Shown piece by piece: positions 9,990 through 19,064 of a stretch of 37,506 nt of DNA. The DNA comes from Oscillospiraceae bacterium (GTDB lineage Bacteria; Bacillota; Clostridia; Oscillospirales; Oscillospiraceae): the NCBI GenBank assembly GCA_017540645.1, contig JAFYAQ010000015.1, positions 1 through 37,506 of the forward strand, in the 5' to 3' direction. How positions within the stretch are numbered: position 1 is the stretch's first letter; each line of letters starts with the position of its first letter. A model generated the notes under the pieces. The model was given only the letters and a program-made list of their open reading frames with translations, did not search any database and was not told the origin of the DNA. The translations under genes were made by a program, and so were the position numbers.

Positions 9990-12608
9990 TCAGCCCAGCT
10001 GACGGAGAGATTCCTCCAGATTGGCGATCAGCGCCTCCAGGGCCTGGGCCCGGTCCTTCTCGGTCTGGACCACGGCGGCGGGGGCCCGGGAGATAAACTT
10101 CTCATTGGCAAGCTTCCTGTACTGGTTTTCCAGGAAGCCCCGGTTCTTCTCCAGCTCCTTGGTGAGCCGGGCACGCTCCTTCTCCATGTCCACCAGCTCG
10201 TTCATGGGCAGGTAGCACACGGCAAAGCGGGTGGCGATGGTCACCATGCCGCCCGCGTCCTCCGGAGCGGCGGGCAGAATGGTCATATTCTCCAGCATGG
10301 CCATCCGGCACAGGTAGTCCCGCCCGCTCTCAAAGGCCGCCGGGTCCTCCGTGGTCAGGAACAGGTGGGGCCGCCGGGAGGGGGGCACGTTCATCTCGCT
10401 CCGGCGGGAGCGGATGGCGCCGATGGCGTCCAGCACCTTTTCCAGCCGCTCGCTCTCGGCCGGGAAGCTGAGTTCCTCCCGCCAGACGGGATAATCCTGG
10501 ATCATCAGCGCCTCCCCCTCGTGGGGCAGCGCCTGGTAGATCTCCTCGGTGATGAAGGGCATGAAGGGGTGCAGCAGCTTGAGCGTCTCGGTCAGGACGT
10601 ACAGCAGCACCTTCTGGGCCTGGATGTTGGCGGCCTTGTCCTCCCCGGACAGACGGGCCTTGCAGAGCTCGATATACCAGTCGCACAAGCTGTCCCAGAT
10701 AAAGTCATAGATCTTCTGGGCGGCGATCCCCAGCTCATACTTGTCCATGTTCTCCCCGACCTCGCGTGTCAGGTCGTTGAACTTGGAGAGGATCCACTTG
10801 TCCTCCAGGGCCAAGGTCTCGGGCAGCTGGTTTTTCTCGATGCTCAGATTCATCATCACGAAGCGGGAGGCGTTCCAGAGCTTGTTGGCAAAGTTCCGCA
10901 TGGCCTCGCAGCGCTCGGGATAGAAGCGCATGTCGTTCCCGGGGGAGTTGCCGGTGATGATGTTGAAGCGCAGGGCGTCCGCGCCGTAGTCGTTGATGAC
11001 CTGGATGGGATCCACGCCGTTGCCCGCGGACTTGGACATCTTTTTGCCCTGGGGGTCCCGGATCAGGCCGTGGATCAGCACCGTGTGGAAGGGCGGCTTT
11101 TTTGTATGCTCGCAGCCGGAGAAGATCATCCGGGCCACCCAGAAGAAGATGATATCATAGCCGGTGACCAGCACGTCCGTGGGATAGAAGTAGTCAAGGT
11201 CTTCGGTCTTCTCGGGCCAGCCCAGGGTGGAGAAGGGCCACAGGGCGCTGGAGAACCAGGTGTCCAGCACGTCGCTGTCCTGGTGGATGCGCTTGGAATG
11301 GCAGTGGGCGCACTCGCAGGGGTCCTCCCGGGCCACGGTCATCTTGCCGCAGTCTTCACAGTACCACACGGGGATCTGGTGGCCCCACCAGAGCTGGCGG
11401 GAGATGCACCAATCCCGCACGTTGTGCATCCAGTTCAGATAAGTCTTGGCAAAGCGGTCGGGCACGAAGCGCACCTCGCCGTCCTCCACCACCCGGATGG
11501 CCTCCTTCGCCAGAGGCTCCATCTTCACGAACCACTGGTCGCTGGCCAGGGGCTCCACGTCGTTGTGGCAGCGGTAGCAGGTGCCCACGTTGTGGGTGCA
11601 GGGCTCGATGGAGACCAGGTAGCCCTGTTCCTCCAGCTCCGCCACGATGGCCTTCCGGGCCTCATAGCGGTCCATACCGTCCCACTTGTAGCCGCCGGTG
11701 ATCCGGCCCTCCCCGTCCAGCATCAGATACTGGGGCAGATCGTGGCGCAGGCCCACCTCAAAGTCGTTGGGGTCGTGGCAGGGGGTGATCTTCACGCAGC
11801 CGGTGCCGAACTCCATGTCCGCATGCTCGTCCCCCACGATGGGGATCTCCCGGCCCACCAGGGGCAGGGTGACGGTCTTGCCGATCAGGTCCTTATACCG
11901 GGGATCCTCCGGGTTCACCGCCACGGCGGAGTCGCCCAGCATGGTCTCCGGCCGGGTGGTGGCCACCTCCAGACTGCCGCTGCCGTCGGTCAGAGGGTAG
12001 CGGATGTGCCAGAAGAAGCCCTTTTTCTCCACGTACTCCACCTCCGCGTCGGAGAGAGCCGTGGTGCAGTGGGGGCACCAGTTGATGATGCGCTTGCCCT
12101 TATAGATATAGCCCTTTTCGTACAGGGAGCAGAAGGCCTCCCGCACGGCCTTGGCGCACTGGGCGTCCATGGTGAAGCGCTGGCGGTCCCAGTCGCAGGA
12201 GGAGCCCAGGGTCTTGAGCTGCTCCACGATCCGGTTTCCGTACTGGTTCTTCCAGTCCCAGACCCGCTCCAGGAACTTCTCCCGGCCCAGGTCAAAGCGG
12301 GTCAGCCCCTCTTTGCGCAGCACCTCCTCCACCTTGATCTGGGTGGCAATGCCCGCGTGGTCCACGCCGGGGAGCCAGAGAGTGGCGTAGCCGCTCATGC
12401 GCTTCCAGCGGGTCAGCACGTCCTGGATGGTCTCGTCAAAAGCGTGGCCCAGATGGAGCTGGCCGGTGACGTTGGGAGGGGGGATGACGATGGTAAAGGG
12501 TTTTTTGTCCGGATCCCTCTCGGCGTGGAACCAGTGTCCGTCCATCCAATAGCGGTAGATGCGGCTCTCCACCTGCTTGGGGTCATAGATCTTCGGCAGT
12601 TCTTTCAT
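9990..12608 (-). CDS. valS: Valyl-tRNA synthetase
   Basis: ValRS charges tRNA-Val with valine and edits mis-activated threonine. The protein has 872 residues, the usual size. It shows the class I signature PPPNVTGQLHLGHAF (HLGH at residues 52-55), the KMSKS motif at 523-527 and a C-terminal coiled-coil (about 800-872, rich in Glu, Arg and Leu). ATG 12608 was chosen because GGAGG stands just upstream and the following residues (MKELPKIYDP) match the family. The frame stays open to 12815, but that extension lies inside the T-box leader and is not protein-like. Expression should respond to uncharged tRNA-Val through the leader. Confidence 0.97.
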   Translation of the reverse strand: MKELPKIYDPKQVESRIYRYWMDGHWFHAERDPDKKPFTIVIPPPNVTGQLHLGHAFDETIQDVLTRWKRMSGYATLWLPGVDHAGIATQIKVEEVLRKEGLTRFDLGREKFLERVWDWKNQYGNRIVEQLKTLGSSCDWDRQRFTMDAQCAKAVREAFCSLYEKGYIYKGKRIINWCPHCTTALSDAEVEYVEKKGFFWHIRYPLTDGSGSLEVATTRPETMLGDSAVAVNPEDPRYKDLIGKTVTLPLVGREIPIVGDEHADMEFGTGCVKITPCHDPNDFEVGLRHDLPQYLMLDGEGRITGGYKWDGMDRYEARKAIVAELEEQGYLVSIEPCTHNVGTCYRCHNDVEPLASDQWFVKMEPLAKEAIRVVEDGEVRFVPDRFAKTYLNWMHNVRDWCISRQLWWGHQIPVWYCEDCGKMTVAREDPCECAHCHSKRIHQDSDVLDTWFSSALWPFSTLGWPEKTEDLDYFYPTDVLVTGYDIIFFWVARMIFSGCEHTKKPPFHTVLIHGLIRDPQGKKMSKSAGNGVDPIQVINDYGADALRFNIITGNSPGNDMRFYPERCEAMRNFANKLWNASRFVMMNLSIEKNQLPETLALEDKWILSKFNDLTREVGENMDKYELGIAAQKIYDFIWDSLCDWYIELCKARLSGEDKAANIQAQKVLLYVLTETLKLLHPFMPFITEEIYQALPHEGEALMIQDYPVWREELSFPAESERLEKVLDAIGAIRSRRSEMNVPPSRRPHLFLTTEDPAAFESGRDYLCRMAMLENMTILPAAPEDAGGMVTIATRFAVCYLPMNELVDMEKERARLTKELEKNRGFLENQYRKLANEKFISRAPAAVVQTEKDRAQALEALIANLEESLRQLG

Positions 12609-12623
12609 TTTCGGTCCTCCAAC

Positions 12624-13027
12624 AAAAAAACGCCCCGGAACGATCCCGGGGCGTATAAAAATACGTGGTACCACCTGGGTTCCGCGCCTTGGCGCGGCAC
12701 TCATGCCTGTTAACGGGGGCTGGCCGTCCGCTCCTACTATATCCTCTTCCTTAACAGATATCCCACCGTCTTTCAGGCAAAAATCCTGCCATACTTCGTT
12801 GGAGCCCTTGACCATATATCTCCATTATGCTCTGCGGTCTCCGCCTCATCTGGCACAATTTTTGCTCTGAAATCCATGTATGCTCCCTGTTAAGGAACAG
12901 GATCATTCAGAGCGGCAGCTCCGGGGCGACCTTCGGTCCTGCGCTCCAAGGGCTTGCACCGACCGCCCTCTCTCTGCCGGAGTGCGCGGGGACCTACTCC
13001 TCCCCTTCTGCGCTGTTTTCGAATGTA
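12624..13027 (-). ncRNA. T-box riboswitch leader of valS (specifier GUC)
   Basis: Read on the minus strand, the leader has a stem I with GGAGTAGGT, an AGAGAG element, GGTGCAAG in the distal loop and a specifier loop, in which GAAGGTCGCCCCGGAGCTGC places the valine codon GTC at 12928-12930. Near the 3' end stands the nearly invariant T-box sequence GGTGGTACCACG (12664-12675). It is followed by the terminator CGCCCCGG/CCGGGGCG (12631-12653) with seven U (12624-12630). Uncharged tRNA-Val should pair with the specifier and T-box and favour the antiterminator, switching valS on. About 185 bases separate stem I from the antiterminator, longer than usual. The 5' boundary is inferred from the promoter. 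Confidence 0.93.
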
Positions 13028-13033
13028 CCGTAC

Positions 13034-13062
13034 AATATAGCGGATAATCCGGCGCTTGTCAA
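13034..13062 (-). promoter_or_regulatory. valS promoter (sigma-A type)
   Basis: On the minus strand, TTGACA (13057-13062) and TATATT (13034-13039) are separated by exactly 17 bases. Transcription should begin near 13027, just ahead of the T-box stem I. This accounts for most of the 591-base gap between valS and the methionine operon, together with the leader and the divergent promoter at 13136. Confidence 0.88.
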
Positions 13063-13135
13063 CGGCTTATTTCTCCCCCGGCCTCCGATCGCTTTCCCCG
13101 ATTTCCTCTGCTCCCCATATTTCAACCGCGCTCAC

Positions 13136-13164
13136 TTGACGGTCCCGCAACAATTCTCTATAAT
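13136..13164 (+). promoter_or_regulatory. Promoter of the methionine synthase operon
   Basis: TTGACG (13136-13141) and TATAAT (13159-13164) are spaced by 17 bases. Only about 30 bases lie between the -10 box and the start codon at 13200, so there is no room for a SAM riboswitch or T-box in this leader. Any control by methionine must use a protein repressor or act elsewhere. Confidence 0.85.
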
Positions 13165-13199
13165 AAAATGAATAAAAAACCGGGAGAGGAGGAATCCGA

Positions 13200-13859
13200 A
13201 TGGAGCTGAATCTTACGGAGGCCCTGCGCTTTCTGGGAGTCCGTGGCGAGCCGGACCCGGCGCTTGTCGGGGAGATGGCCGCTATGAAAGAGCGGCTGAT
13301 TGGCAGCGTGAGCCCTCGCTACACTTTTCGGGTGTTCCCCGTCTCCCGCGCCGGCGGGGCGATCGAGCTCAGCGGGGCCGGTCTTGTTCTGCCGGGGACC
13401 ATGGCCGGGAAAATGCTTGCCGACTGCTCCCGGGCGGCGCTGCTTCTGTGTACCCTGGGGGCCGGCTTTGATGCCATGCTCCGGGCGGAACAGGCCCGGA
13501 GCATGGCCCGGGCGGTGATGCTGGACGCCCTGGGCAGCGCCTGGGTGGAGGCCAGCTGCGACGCGGCGGAAGCAGAGCTTTCGCGCCGATTCCCGGAAAT
13601 GTACCTTACCGACCGCTTCAGTCCCGGCTACGGGGATCTGCCGCTGGCTCTCCAGCAGGACCTGTGCCGGGTCCTGGAGGCGGAAAAACGGCTGGGGGTC
13701 ACGGTGAACGACAGCTTCCTGCTGAATCCCGCCAAGACCGTGAGCGCCGTGATCGGCCTGGGGAGCGCGCCCCAGCCCGCCCGGATCCGGGGCTGCGGGT
13801 ACTGCCCCATGCGAGATAATTGCTCATACCGCGAAGGAGGGAGAACCTGTGTTTCCTGA
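13200..13859 (+). CDS. Stand-alone methionine synthase reactivation-domain protein
   Basis: This 219-residue protein resembles the C-terminal activation domain of cobalamin-dependent methionine synthase, which binds S-adenosylmethionine and supports reductive reactivation of oxidised cob(II)alamin. Visible family features are the helical LDALGSAWVEASCDAAE segment, LTDRFSPGYGDLPL, and a C-terminal region with LLNPAKTVSAVIG. The protein ends with a Cys cluster (GCGYCPMRDNC...C), which could bind metal. The start has GGGAGAGGAGG upstream. The stop overlaps the GTG start of the metH gene, which lacks exactly this domain, so the two products are inferred to act together. Confidence 0.88.
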   Translation: MELNLTEALRFLGVRGEPDPALVGEMAAMKERLIGSVSPRYTFRVFPVSRAGGAIELSGAGLVLPGTMAGKMLADCSRAALLLCTLGAGFDAMLRAEQARSMARAVMLDALGSAWVEASCDAAEAELSRRFPEMYLTDRFSPGYGDLPLALQQDLCRVLEAEKRLGVTVNDSFLLNPAKTVSAVIGLGSAPQPARIRGCGYCPMRDNCSYREGGRTCVS

Positions 13860-16221
13860 AGCGCTGAAAAACAAAGTGGTTTTGCTGGACGGGGCCATGG
13901 GGACGGTCCTCCAGAAAAAAGGTCTGAAGCCCGGCGGAGGGCCGGAGCTGCTGAATCTGACCGACCGGGAGACCATCCTGGCCGTGCACCGGGAATACAT
14001 CCGGGCCGGGGCCCGGATCATCTACGCCAACACCTTTGGGGCCAACGCTCTGAAGCTGCGCCCCACCGGGCACTCCGCGGCGGAGGTCATAACCGCCGGC
14101 GTGTCCGTCGCCCGGGAGGCCGCCGCCGGAACGGGCGTAATGGTAGCTCTGGACATAGGCCCCCTGGGGGAACTGCTGGAGCCTATGGGCACAATGCGCT
14201 TTGAGACGGCCTATGAATATTTTAAAGAGATGGCCGTCGCCGGCGCGCAGGCCGGGGCCGATCTGTGCGTGATCGAGACCATGACCGATCTCTACGAGAC
14301 AAAGGCTGCCCTGCTGGCCGTCAAGGAGAACAGCTCCCTGCCCGTGTTTGTCACCATGTCCTTTGAGCAGAGCGGCCGGACCTTCACCGGCTGCGGCGTC
14401 CAGGCCATGGCCCGGACGCTGGAGGGGCTGGGGGCAGACGCGATCGGCGTCAACTGCTCTCTGGGCCCGGAGCTCATGGCGCCCATTCTCTCGGAGCTGT
14501 GCCGGGCTACCCGGCTGCCGGTGATCGCCAAGCCCAACGCCGGTCTGCCGGACCCGGCCACCGGGGAATACGATATGGGCCCGGAGGCATTTGCCGCGGC
14601 CCTGGCCCCCTGTCTGGAGGCGGGTGTCAGCCTCTTCGGCGGCTGCTGCGGCACTTCCCCGGCGTATATCCGGGCGCTGGCGGCGGCTTTGAAGGACAAA
14701 AACCCGGCTCCGAGGACCTTTGACGCCGTCAGCTTCGTCTGCTCGCCGGTGACGGCCTGCCGGATCGACGGGGTACGGGTCATCGGGGAGCGGATCAACC
14801 CCACCGGGAAAAAGCGCTTCCAGCAGGCGCTGCTGGAAAACGATCTGGACTACATCCTGGATGTGGCCGTCCAGCAGGAGGACGCCGGTGCGGATATCCT
14901 GGACGTGAACGTGGGCTTCCCCGGGGTGGACGAGGTCGCCATGCTGCCCCGGGTAGTCAAAAAGCTGCAGAGCGCCGTCTCGCTGCCCCTCCAGTTGGAT
15001 TCCTCCGATCCGGACGCTCTGGAGGCGGGCCTGCGGGTCTATAACGGCAAGCCCTCGGTAAACTCGGTCAACGGGGATCCGGAGGCCATGGAGCGGATCC
15101 TGCCCATCGTGAAAAAATACGGCGCCGCCGTGGTGGGGCTCTGTCTGGACAAAAACGGCATCCCCCGGAGCGCGGAGGCCCGGTTTACCATCGCGGAGCG
15201 GATCCTCTCGGCGGCCCTCGCTCTGGGCATTCCCCGGGAGGACCTGTGGATCGACTGTCTGACCCTGACGGTTTCGGCCCAGCAGGAGCAGGCCGGAGAG
15301 ACTCTCCGGGCCGTGGACCGGGTCCGCGGGGAGCTGGGGCTTCCGGTGGTGCTGGGCGTATCCAACATCTCCTTCGGTCTGCCGGAACGGTCCCTGATCA
15401 ATCAGAATTTCCTCATTCAGGCCATGAACCGGGGTCTGACGCTGCCCATCCTCAACCCCAATCTGCGGGAGATGATGGACGCGGTGGCGGCCTTCAAGGT
15501 CCTGTCGGGGGAGGACGCCGGGAGCCGGGCGTATATCGAGCGTTTCGCGCATGGGCCCGACCGGGCCGCAGCATCCGGTCTCCCGGCGGCTGCCGGGCCG
15601 GCGACGCTGGAAGCCGCCATTCGTCAGGGTCTGAAAGCCGACGCTCAGCGGCTGGCCCGGGAGGCGCTGGCCGCCGAGAGCGAGATGGAGCTGGTGGAAG
15701 GCCAGCTGATCCCCGCGCTGGACAGAGTGGGGGCCGACTATGAGGCCGGACGGGCCTTCCTGCCCCAGCTTCTCAGCGCGGCCCAGGCCGCCCAGGCGGT
15801 TTTTGAGGTCATAAAGGCCTCCATCGCGGAAAAAGGGGGAACACCGGTCCGGAAGGGCCGCTTCGTCATCGCCACGGTGAAGGGCGATATCCACGACATC
15901 GGCAAGAACATCGTCAAAACCGTTTTGGAAAACTACGGGTATGAGGCCATCGACCTGGGCCGGGACGTGCCCGCCGAGTCGGTCCGGGACACGGTGGAAG
16001 CGGAGGACATCCGTCTGGTGTGTCTCTCGGCCCTCATGACCACCACGCTGCCCGCCATGGAGGAGACGATCCGCCTGCTCCGCACGCTGGACAGGCCGCC
16101 CGTCATCCTTGTGGGCGGCGCGGTGGTGACGCCGGAATACGCCCGGAAGATGGGCGCGGATTACTACGCCAAGGACGCCCGGGAGTCCGTGGAAATTGTT
16201 AGAAAGGTGTTGGGATCATGA
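13849..16221 (+). CDS. metH: Cobalamin-dependent methionine synthase lacking the activation domain
   Basis: MetH moves a methyl group from methyl-tetrahydrofolate through cobalamin to homocysteine. The 790 residues hold, in order, a homocysteine-binding barrel (about 1-300) with zinc ligands C203, C266 and C267; a pterin-binding barrel (about 310-575) with INPTGKKRF and LDVNVGFPG; a helical cap (about 595-670); and a B12-binding Rossmann domain with D680-x-H682-x-x-G685 (GDIHDIGKN). The enzyme stops there, whereas E. coli MetH (about 1,227 residues) continues into the activation domain. That function is encoded just upstream. The start is a GTG overlapping the previous gene; the stop overlaps the next gene (ATGA). 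Confidence 0.95.
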   Translation: MFPEALKNKVVLLDGAMGTVLQKKGLKPGGGPELLNLTDRETILAVHREYIRAGARIIYANTFGANALKLRPTGHSAAEVITAGVSVAREAAAGTGVMVALDIGPLGELLEPMGTMRFETAYEYFKEMAVAGAQAGADLCVIETMTDLYETKAALLAVKENSSLPVFVTMSFEQSGRTFTGCGVQAMARTLEGLGADAIGVNCSLGPELMAPILSELCRATRLPVIAKPNAGLPDPATGEYDMGPEAFAAALAPCLEAGVSLFGGCCGTSPAYIRALAAALKDKNPAPRTFDAVSFVCSPVTACRIDGVRVIGERINPTGKKRFQQALLENDLDYILDVAVQQEDAGADILDVNVGFPGVDEVAMLPRVVKKLQSAVSLPLQLDSSDPDALEAGLRVYNGKPSVNSVNGDPEAMERILPIVKKYGAAVVGLCLDKNGIPRSAEARFTIAERILSAALALGIPREDLWIDCLTLTVSAQQEQAGETLRAVDRVRGELGLPVVLGVSNISFGLPERSLINQNFLIQAMNRGLTLPILNPNLREMMDAVAAFKVLSGEDAGSRAYIERFAHGPDRAAASGLPAAAGPATLEAAIRQGLKADAQRLAREALAAESEMELVEGQLIPALDRVGADYEAGRAFLPQLLSAAQAAQAVFEVIKASIAEKGGTPVRKGRFVIATVKGDIHDIGKNIVKTVLENYGYEAIDLGRDVPAESVRDTVEAEDIRLVCLSALMTTTLPAMEETIRLLRTLDRPPVILVGGAVVTPEYARKMGADYYAKDARESVEIVRKVLGS

Positions 16222-17987
16222 CAATTCGGGAAGTTCTCGCCCAAGGGAAGCCCCTGCTCTTTGACGGCGCCATGGGCACGTACTACGCCTCCCTGCCCGG
16301 ACGGGCCGGGAGCCGCTGCGAGCTGGCCAACACGGAACACCCGGAGGATATCCTGGCCATCCACCGCCGCTATCTGGACGCGGGAAGCCGGGCCGTGCGC
16401 ACCAACACTTTTGACGCGAGCGGTCTGTACCCGGACGATCCCGCCCTCGCCCGGGAGATCATCGTCAGCGGCGTCCGGCTGGCCCGGGAGGCCGCGGAGC
16501 CCTGCGGGGCCTTTGTGTTTGCCGACATGGGACCCGCCCTTCCGGACGGGGCGCTGACACCGGGGCAGCTCTACTGTCGGCAGGCGGAGCTGTTTCTTTC
16601 CCAGGGACTGCGCTGCTTTGTCCTGGAGACCCTGTCCACCGACGAGGGTGTCCGGGAGCTGGCTCGTTATCTGAAGCAGGCCTGCCCGGAGGCCTTCCTC
16701 CTGGTCTCCTTTGCCGTTGGGACCGACGGGATCACCCGGGACGGTCTTTCCGGCCGGGTCCTCCTGACGCGGACCGCCGCCATCCCTGAGGTGGACGCGG
16801 TGGGCTTCAACTGCATGTCCGGCCCCCATCACCTGTTGGAGCTGATCCGAACGCTGGACCGGTCCGTGCTGGGCGATAAGTTCCTCTCGGTCATGCCCAA
16901 CGCCGGTTATCCCACCGTTTTGGGCCGCCGGGTGGTCTATCAGAGCCGGAGCGAATACTTCGCCGCCCAGATGGCGGAGATCCGCCGGGCCGGGGCCATG
17001 CTGGTGGGCGGCTGCTGCGGCACCACCCCGGACCACATCGCCAAAACGGCGGCCGCGCTCTCGTCGGAGACCTCCGCGCCCGCCGGAGTTCCGGTCCCCG
17101 TTTCTGCGCGGGCAGAGCGCCAGCCGGAGGAAAACCGCCTGCGGCAAAAGCTGGAGGCCGGCGAGCGGGTCATCGCCGTGGAGCTGGATCCCCCCGCCGA
17201 CGACGATGTACGTTCCTTCATGGAGGGCGTCCGGGCGCTGCGGGACGCCGGCGCCGACGCGGTCACCGTGTCCGATTGTCCGGTGGGACGGCCCCGGGCC
17301 GACAGCAGCCTCCTGGCCTGCAAGATCCGGCGGGAGCTGGGCGTGGAGCCCCTGCCCCACATGACCTGCCGGGACCGGAATCTGAACGCCACGAAAGCGC
17401 TCCTTCTCGGCCTGTCCATCGAGGGGGTGCACAACGTCCTGCTGGTCACCGGCGACCCCATCCCCGATGAAAACCGGGAAGAAGTCAAGAGCGTCTTCAA
17501 CTTCAACTCCCGAAAGCTGATCCGCTATGTCAGCGATCTGAACCAGCAGGTCTTCACCACGCCCTTCTGCCTGTTCGCCGCGCTGAATGTGAACGCCGTC
17601 AATTTTGACGTGCAGCTGCGGCTGGCCCAGGAGAAGGAGGCGGCGGGGGTGTTCGGCTTTTTAACCCAGCCGGTCCACTCTCCTCGGGCACTGGAAAATC
17701 TGGCCCGGGCCCGGGAGGTGCTCCATGGGAAGCTGTTGGGCGGGATCTTCCCCATCGTCAGTCACCGGAACGCCGTTTTCCTCAATAATGAGGTGACGGG
17801 CGTGACCATCCCCGCGGAGATCGTGGCCCAGTACGAGGGGAAGAGCCGGGAGGCCGCAGAGGAGCTGGCCGTGGAGCTCTCCCTCCGCTTTGCCCGGGAG
17901 ATGGAGAGCTGCACCGACGGGCTGTATCTGATGACCCCCTTCCGCCGGGTGGAACTGATGCGCCGCATCATGGAGCAGCTGCGGTAG
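16218..17987 (+). CDS. Homocysteine S-methyltransferase / methylenetetrahydrofolate reductase fusion (YitJ type)
   Basis: This 589-residue protein joins two domains. The N-terminal half (about 1-295) is a second homocysteine methyltransferase barrel with FDGAMGT and zinc ligands C199, C266 and C267 (GGCCGTTPDHI). The C-terminal half (about 310-589) is a methylenetetrahydrofolate reductase (MetF-like) with AVELDPPADDD, a central MTCRDRN and LLVTGDP. The second domain supplies methyl-THF for the MetH encoded immediately upstream. B. subtilis YitJ has the same architecture. The first four bases overlap metH, so translation is coupled. Why both proteins carry a homocysteine methyltransferase domain is not evident. 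Confidence 0.93.
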   Translation: MTIREVLAQGKPLLFDGAMGTYYASLPGRAGSRCELANTEHPEDILAIHRRYLDAGSRAVRTNTFDASGLYPDDPALAREIIVSGVRLAREAAEPCGAFVFADMGPALPDGALTPGQLYCRQAELFLSQGLRCFVLETLSTDEGVRELARYLKQACPEAFLLVSFAVGTDGITRDGLSGRVLLTRTAAIPEVDAVGFNCMSGPHHLLELIRTLDRSVLGDKFLSVMPNAGYPTVLGRRVVYQSRSEYFAAQMAEIRRAGAMLVGGCCGTTPDHIAKTAAALSSETSAPAGVPVPVSARAERQPEENRLRQKLEAGERVIAVELDPPADDDVRSFMEGVRALRDAGADAVTVSDCPVGRPRADSSLLACKIRRELGVEPLPHMTCRDRNLNATKALLLGLSIEGVHNVLLVTGDPIPDENREEVKSVFNFNSRKLIRYVSDLNQQVFTTPFCLFAALNVNAVNFDVQLRLAQEKEAAGVFGFLTQPVHSPRALENLARAREVLHGKLLGGIFPIVSHRNAVFLNNEVTGVTIPAEIVAQYEGKSREAAEELAVELSLRFAREMESCTDGLYLMTPFRRVELMRRIMEQLR

Positions 17988-18017
17988 AAGGCAGCACAAG
18001 CAACCGGCCGGTACACA

Positions 18018-18055
18018 AAAAGAGCCCGGGGACGATCCGTCCCCGGGCTCTTTTT
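18018..18055. terminator. Bidirectional intrinsic terminator
   Basis: A perfect 13-base-pair stem (GAGCCCGGGGACG at 18022-18034, CGTCCCCGGGCTC at 18038-18050) with a 3-base loop is flanked by AAAA on the left and TTTTT on the right. It separates the methionine operon from the convergent esterase gene. Confidence 0.94.
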
Positions 18056-18080
18056 ATTCTGAGAAAGAAACTCCCGATCC

Positions 18081-19046
18081 TTATTTCTCTTCCGGCTTCA
18101 GATAGCGGTCCAGGAACTTCAGGATGATCTCCTGGGTCTCCTTCTGGAAGAAGTGGTGGTCGGCATGCTCGGCATCCGGGATCAGATACAGCTCGGACGG
18201 CCGGCCCGCGTCCTGCAGGGCCTTGTAGAGGTCCACGCTCTGCTGATAGGGCACCTGGGTGTCCAGCTCCCCGTGGAACATCAGCAGCGGAGCGCTCTTT
18301 TCCGAAATGTGGGTGGTGGGGTCCGCGTCCGCGGCGATCTCCGGGTTCTCGGCCAGGGGGCCGCCCACCAAGAGCTCCTCGGGAGAGCCGTCAAAGGGCA
18401 GGTGCGGCAGCTTTTTCTCCGCTCCCTCCGGCAGCTTGGGCGCCAGTGGCTTCACGTTGTACTTGGGCTTCAGGCCGTTGGCCTCCCGCTGAGCCACGCA
18501 GCGGCGCAGATCCGCGGGCCCGAAGAGGCTGACCGCAGCCTGGACGGTGTCGTCCTCCTCCGCCCAGTCCTTCTTCTCCCAGTCGTTGGAGTTCATGGCC
18601 ATCATGTTGGTCAGATGACCACCGGCGGAAAGGCCCATCACCGCGATGTGGGCCGGGTCCACGCCGAAGACCTCCGCGTTGGCGCGCAGGTAGCGCACGG
18701 CGGTCTTGGCGTCCACGATCTGGGCCGGCCAGCCGGCCTCCGGCGTGGTGCGGTAGCGGGCGGCGGCCACCACATAGCCGTGGCGGGCAAACCAGATCAG
18801 GAACGGCATGACCTTCACCGGCGGGCACACGATCCACGCCCCGCCCATCAGCCAGAGGATGGCGGGCTTGCGCTCCCTCTCGCCGGGGAGGGGGTCGATG
18901 TTGTTGCAGTTGCGCACCACCAGCATCTCCAGGTCCAGGGGCTTATCCCCCAGGCGGGGCGCGGTGACGTGGGTATAGATGTTGCCGTCCAAGATATCCA
19001 GACGGTTTTGCTTCAGGCTGATGTTGATCTCGTTGATCTCTTTCAT
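18081..19046 (-). CDS. Alpha/beta-hydrolase esterase
   Basis: This 321-residue serine hydrolase of the esterase/lipase superfamily has an oxyanion region LMGGAW (residues 66-71), nucleophile elbow GLSAGG with Ser140, a probable catalytic Asp in HGELDTQVPY and the catalytic His in DAEHADHHF near the C terminus. No signal peptide is visible, so it is probably cytoplasmic. The substrate cannot be read from the sequence; relatives act on acetylated sugars or short-chain esters. A GGAGAGG site precedes the ATG. It is the last gene of the minus-strand trxB-like/fbp run, 18 bases after fbp. Confidence 0.88.
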   Translation of the reverse strand: MKEINEINISLKQNRLDILDGNIYTHVTAPRLGDKPLDLEMLVVRNCNNIDPLPGERERKPAILWLMGGAWIVCPPVKVMPFLIWFARHGYVVAAARYRTTPEAGWPAQIVDAKTAVRYLRANAEVFGVDPAHIAVMGLSAGGHLTNMMAMNSNDWEKKDWAEEDDTVQAAVSLFGPADLRRCVAQREANGLKPKYNVKPLAPKLPEGAEKKLPHLPFDGSPEELLVGGPLAENPEIAADADPTTHISEKSAPLLMFHGELDTQVPYQQSVDLYKALQDAGRPSELYLIPDAEHADHHFFQKETQEIILKFLDRYLKPEEK

Positions 19047-19064
19047 TGTCTGTACCTCTCCGTA

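Noticed and set aside
9978..12713. A 911-codon open frame on the + strand opposite valS
   Set aside because: It is the antisense shadow of valS in GC-rich DNA; its translation is low-complexity (Gly/His/Val/Leu-rich) with no recognisable domain.
12609..12815. N-terminal extension of valS by 69 codons
   Set aside because: This stretch is T-box leader, including the terminator and the GGTGGTACCACG element; the family N terminus begins at the ATG at 12608.
12827..13171. A 114-codon + strand open frame in the valS/methionine intergenic region
   Set aside because: It covers the complement of T-box stem I and both divergent promoters and has no protein similarity.
13165..13199. A SAM riboswitch or T-box in front of the methionine operon
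   Set aside because: Only 35 bases lie between the -10 box and the start codon, too short for either.
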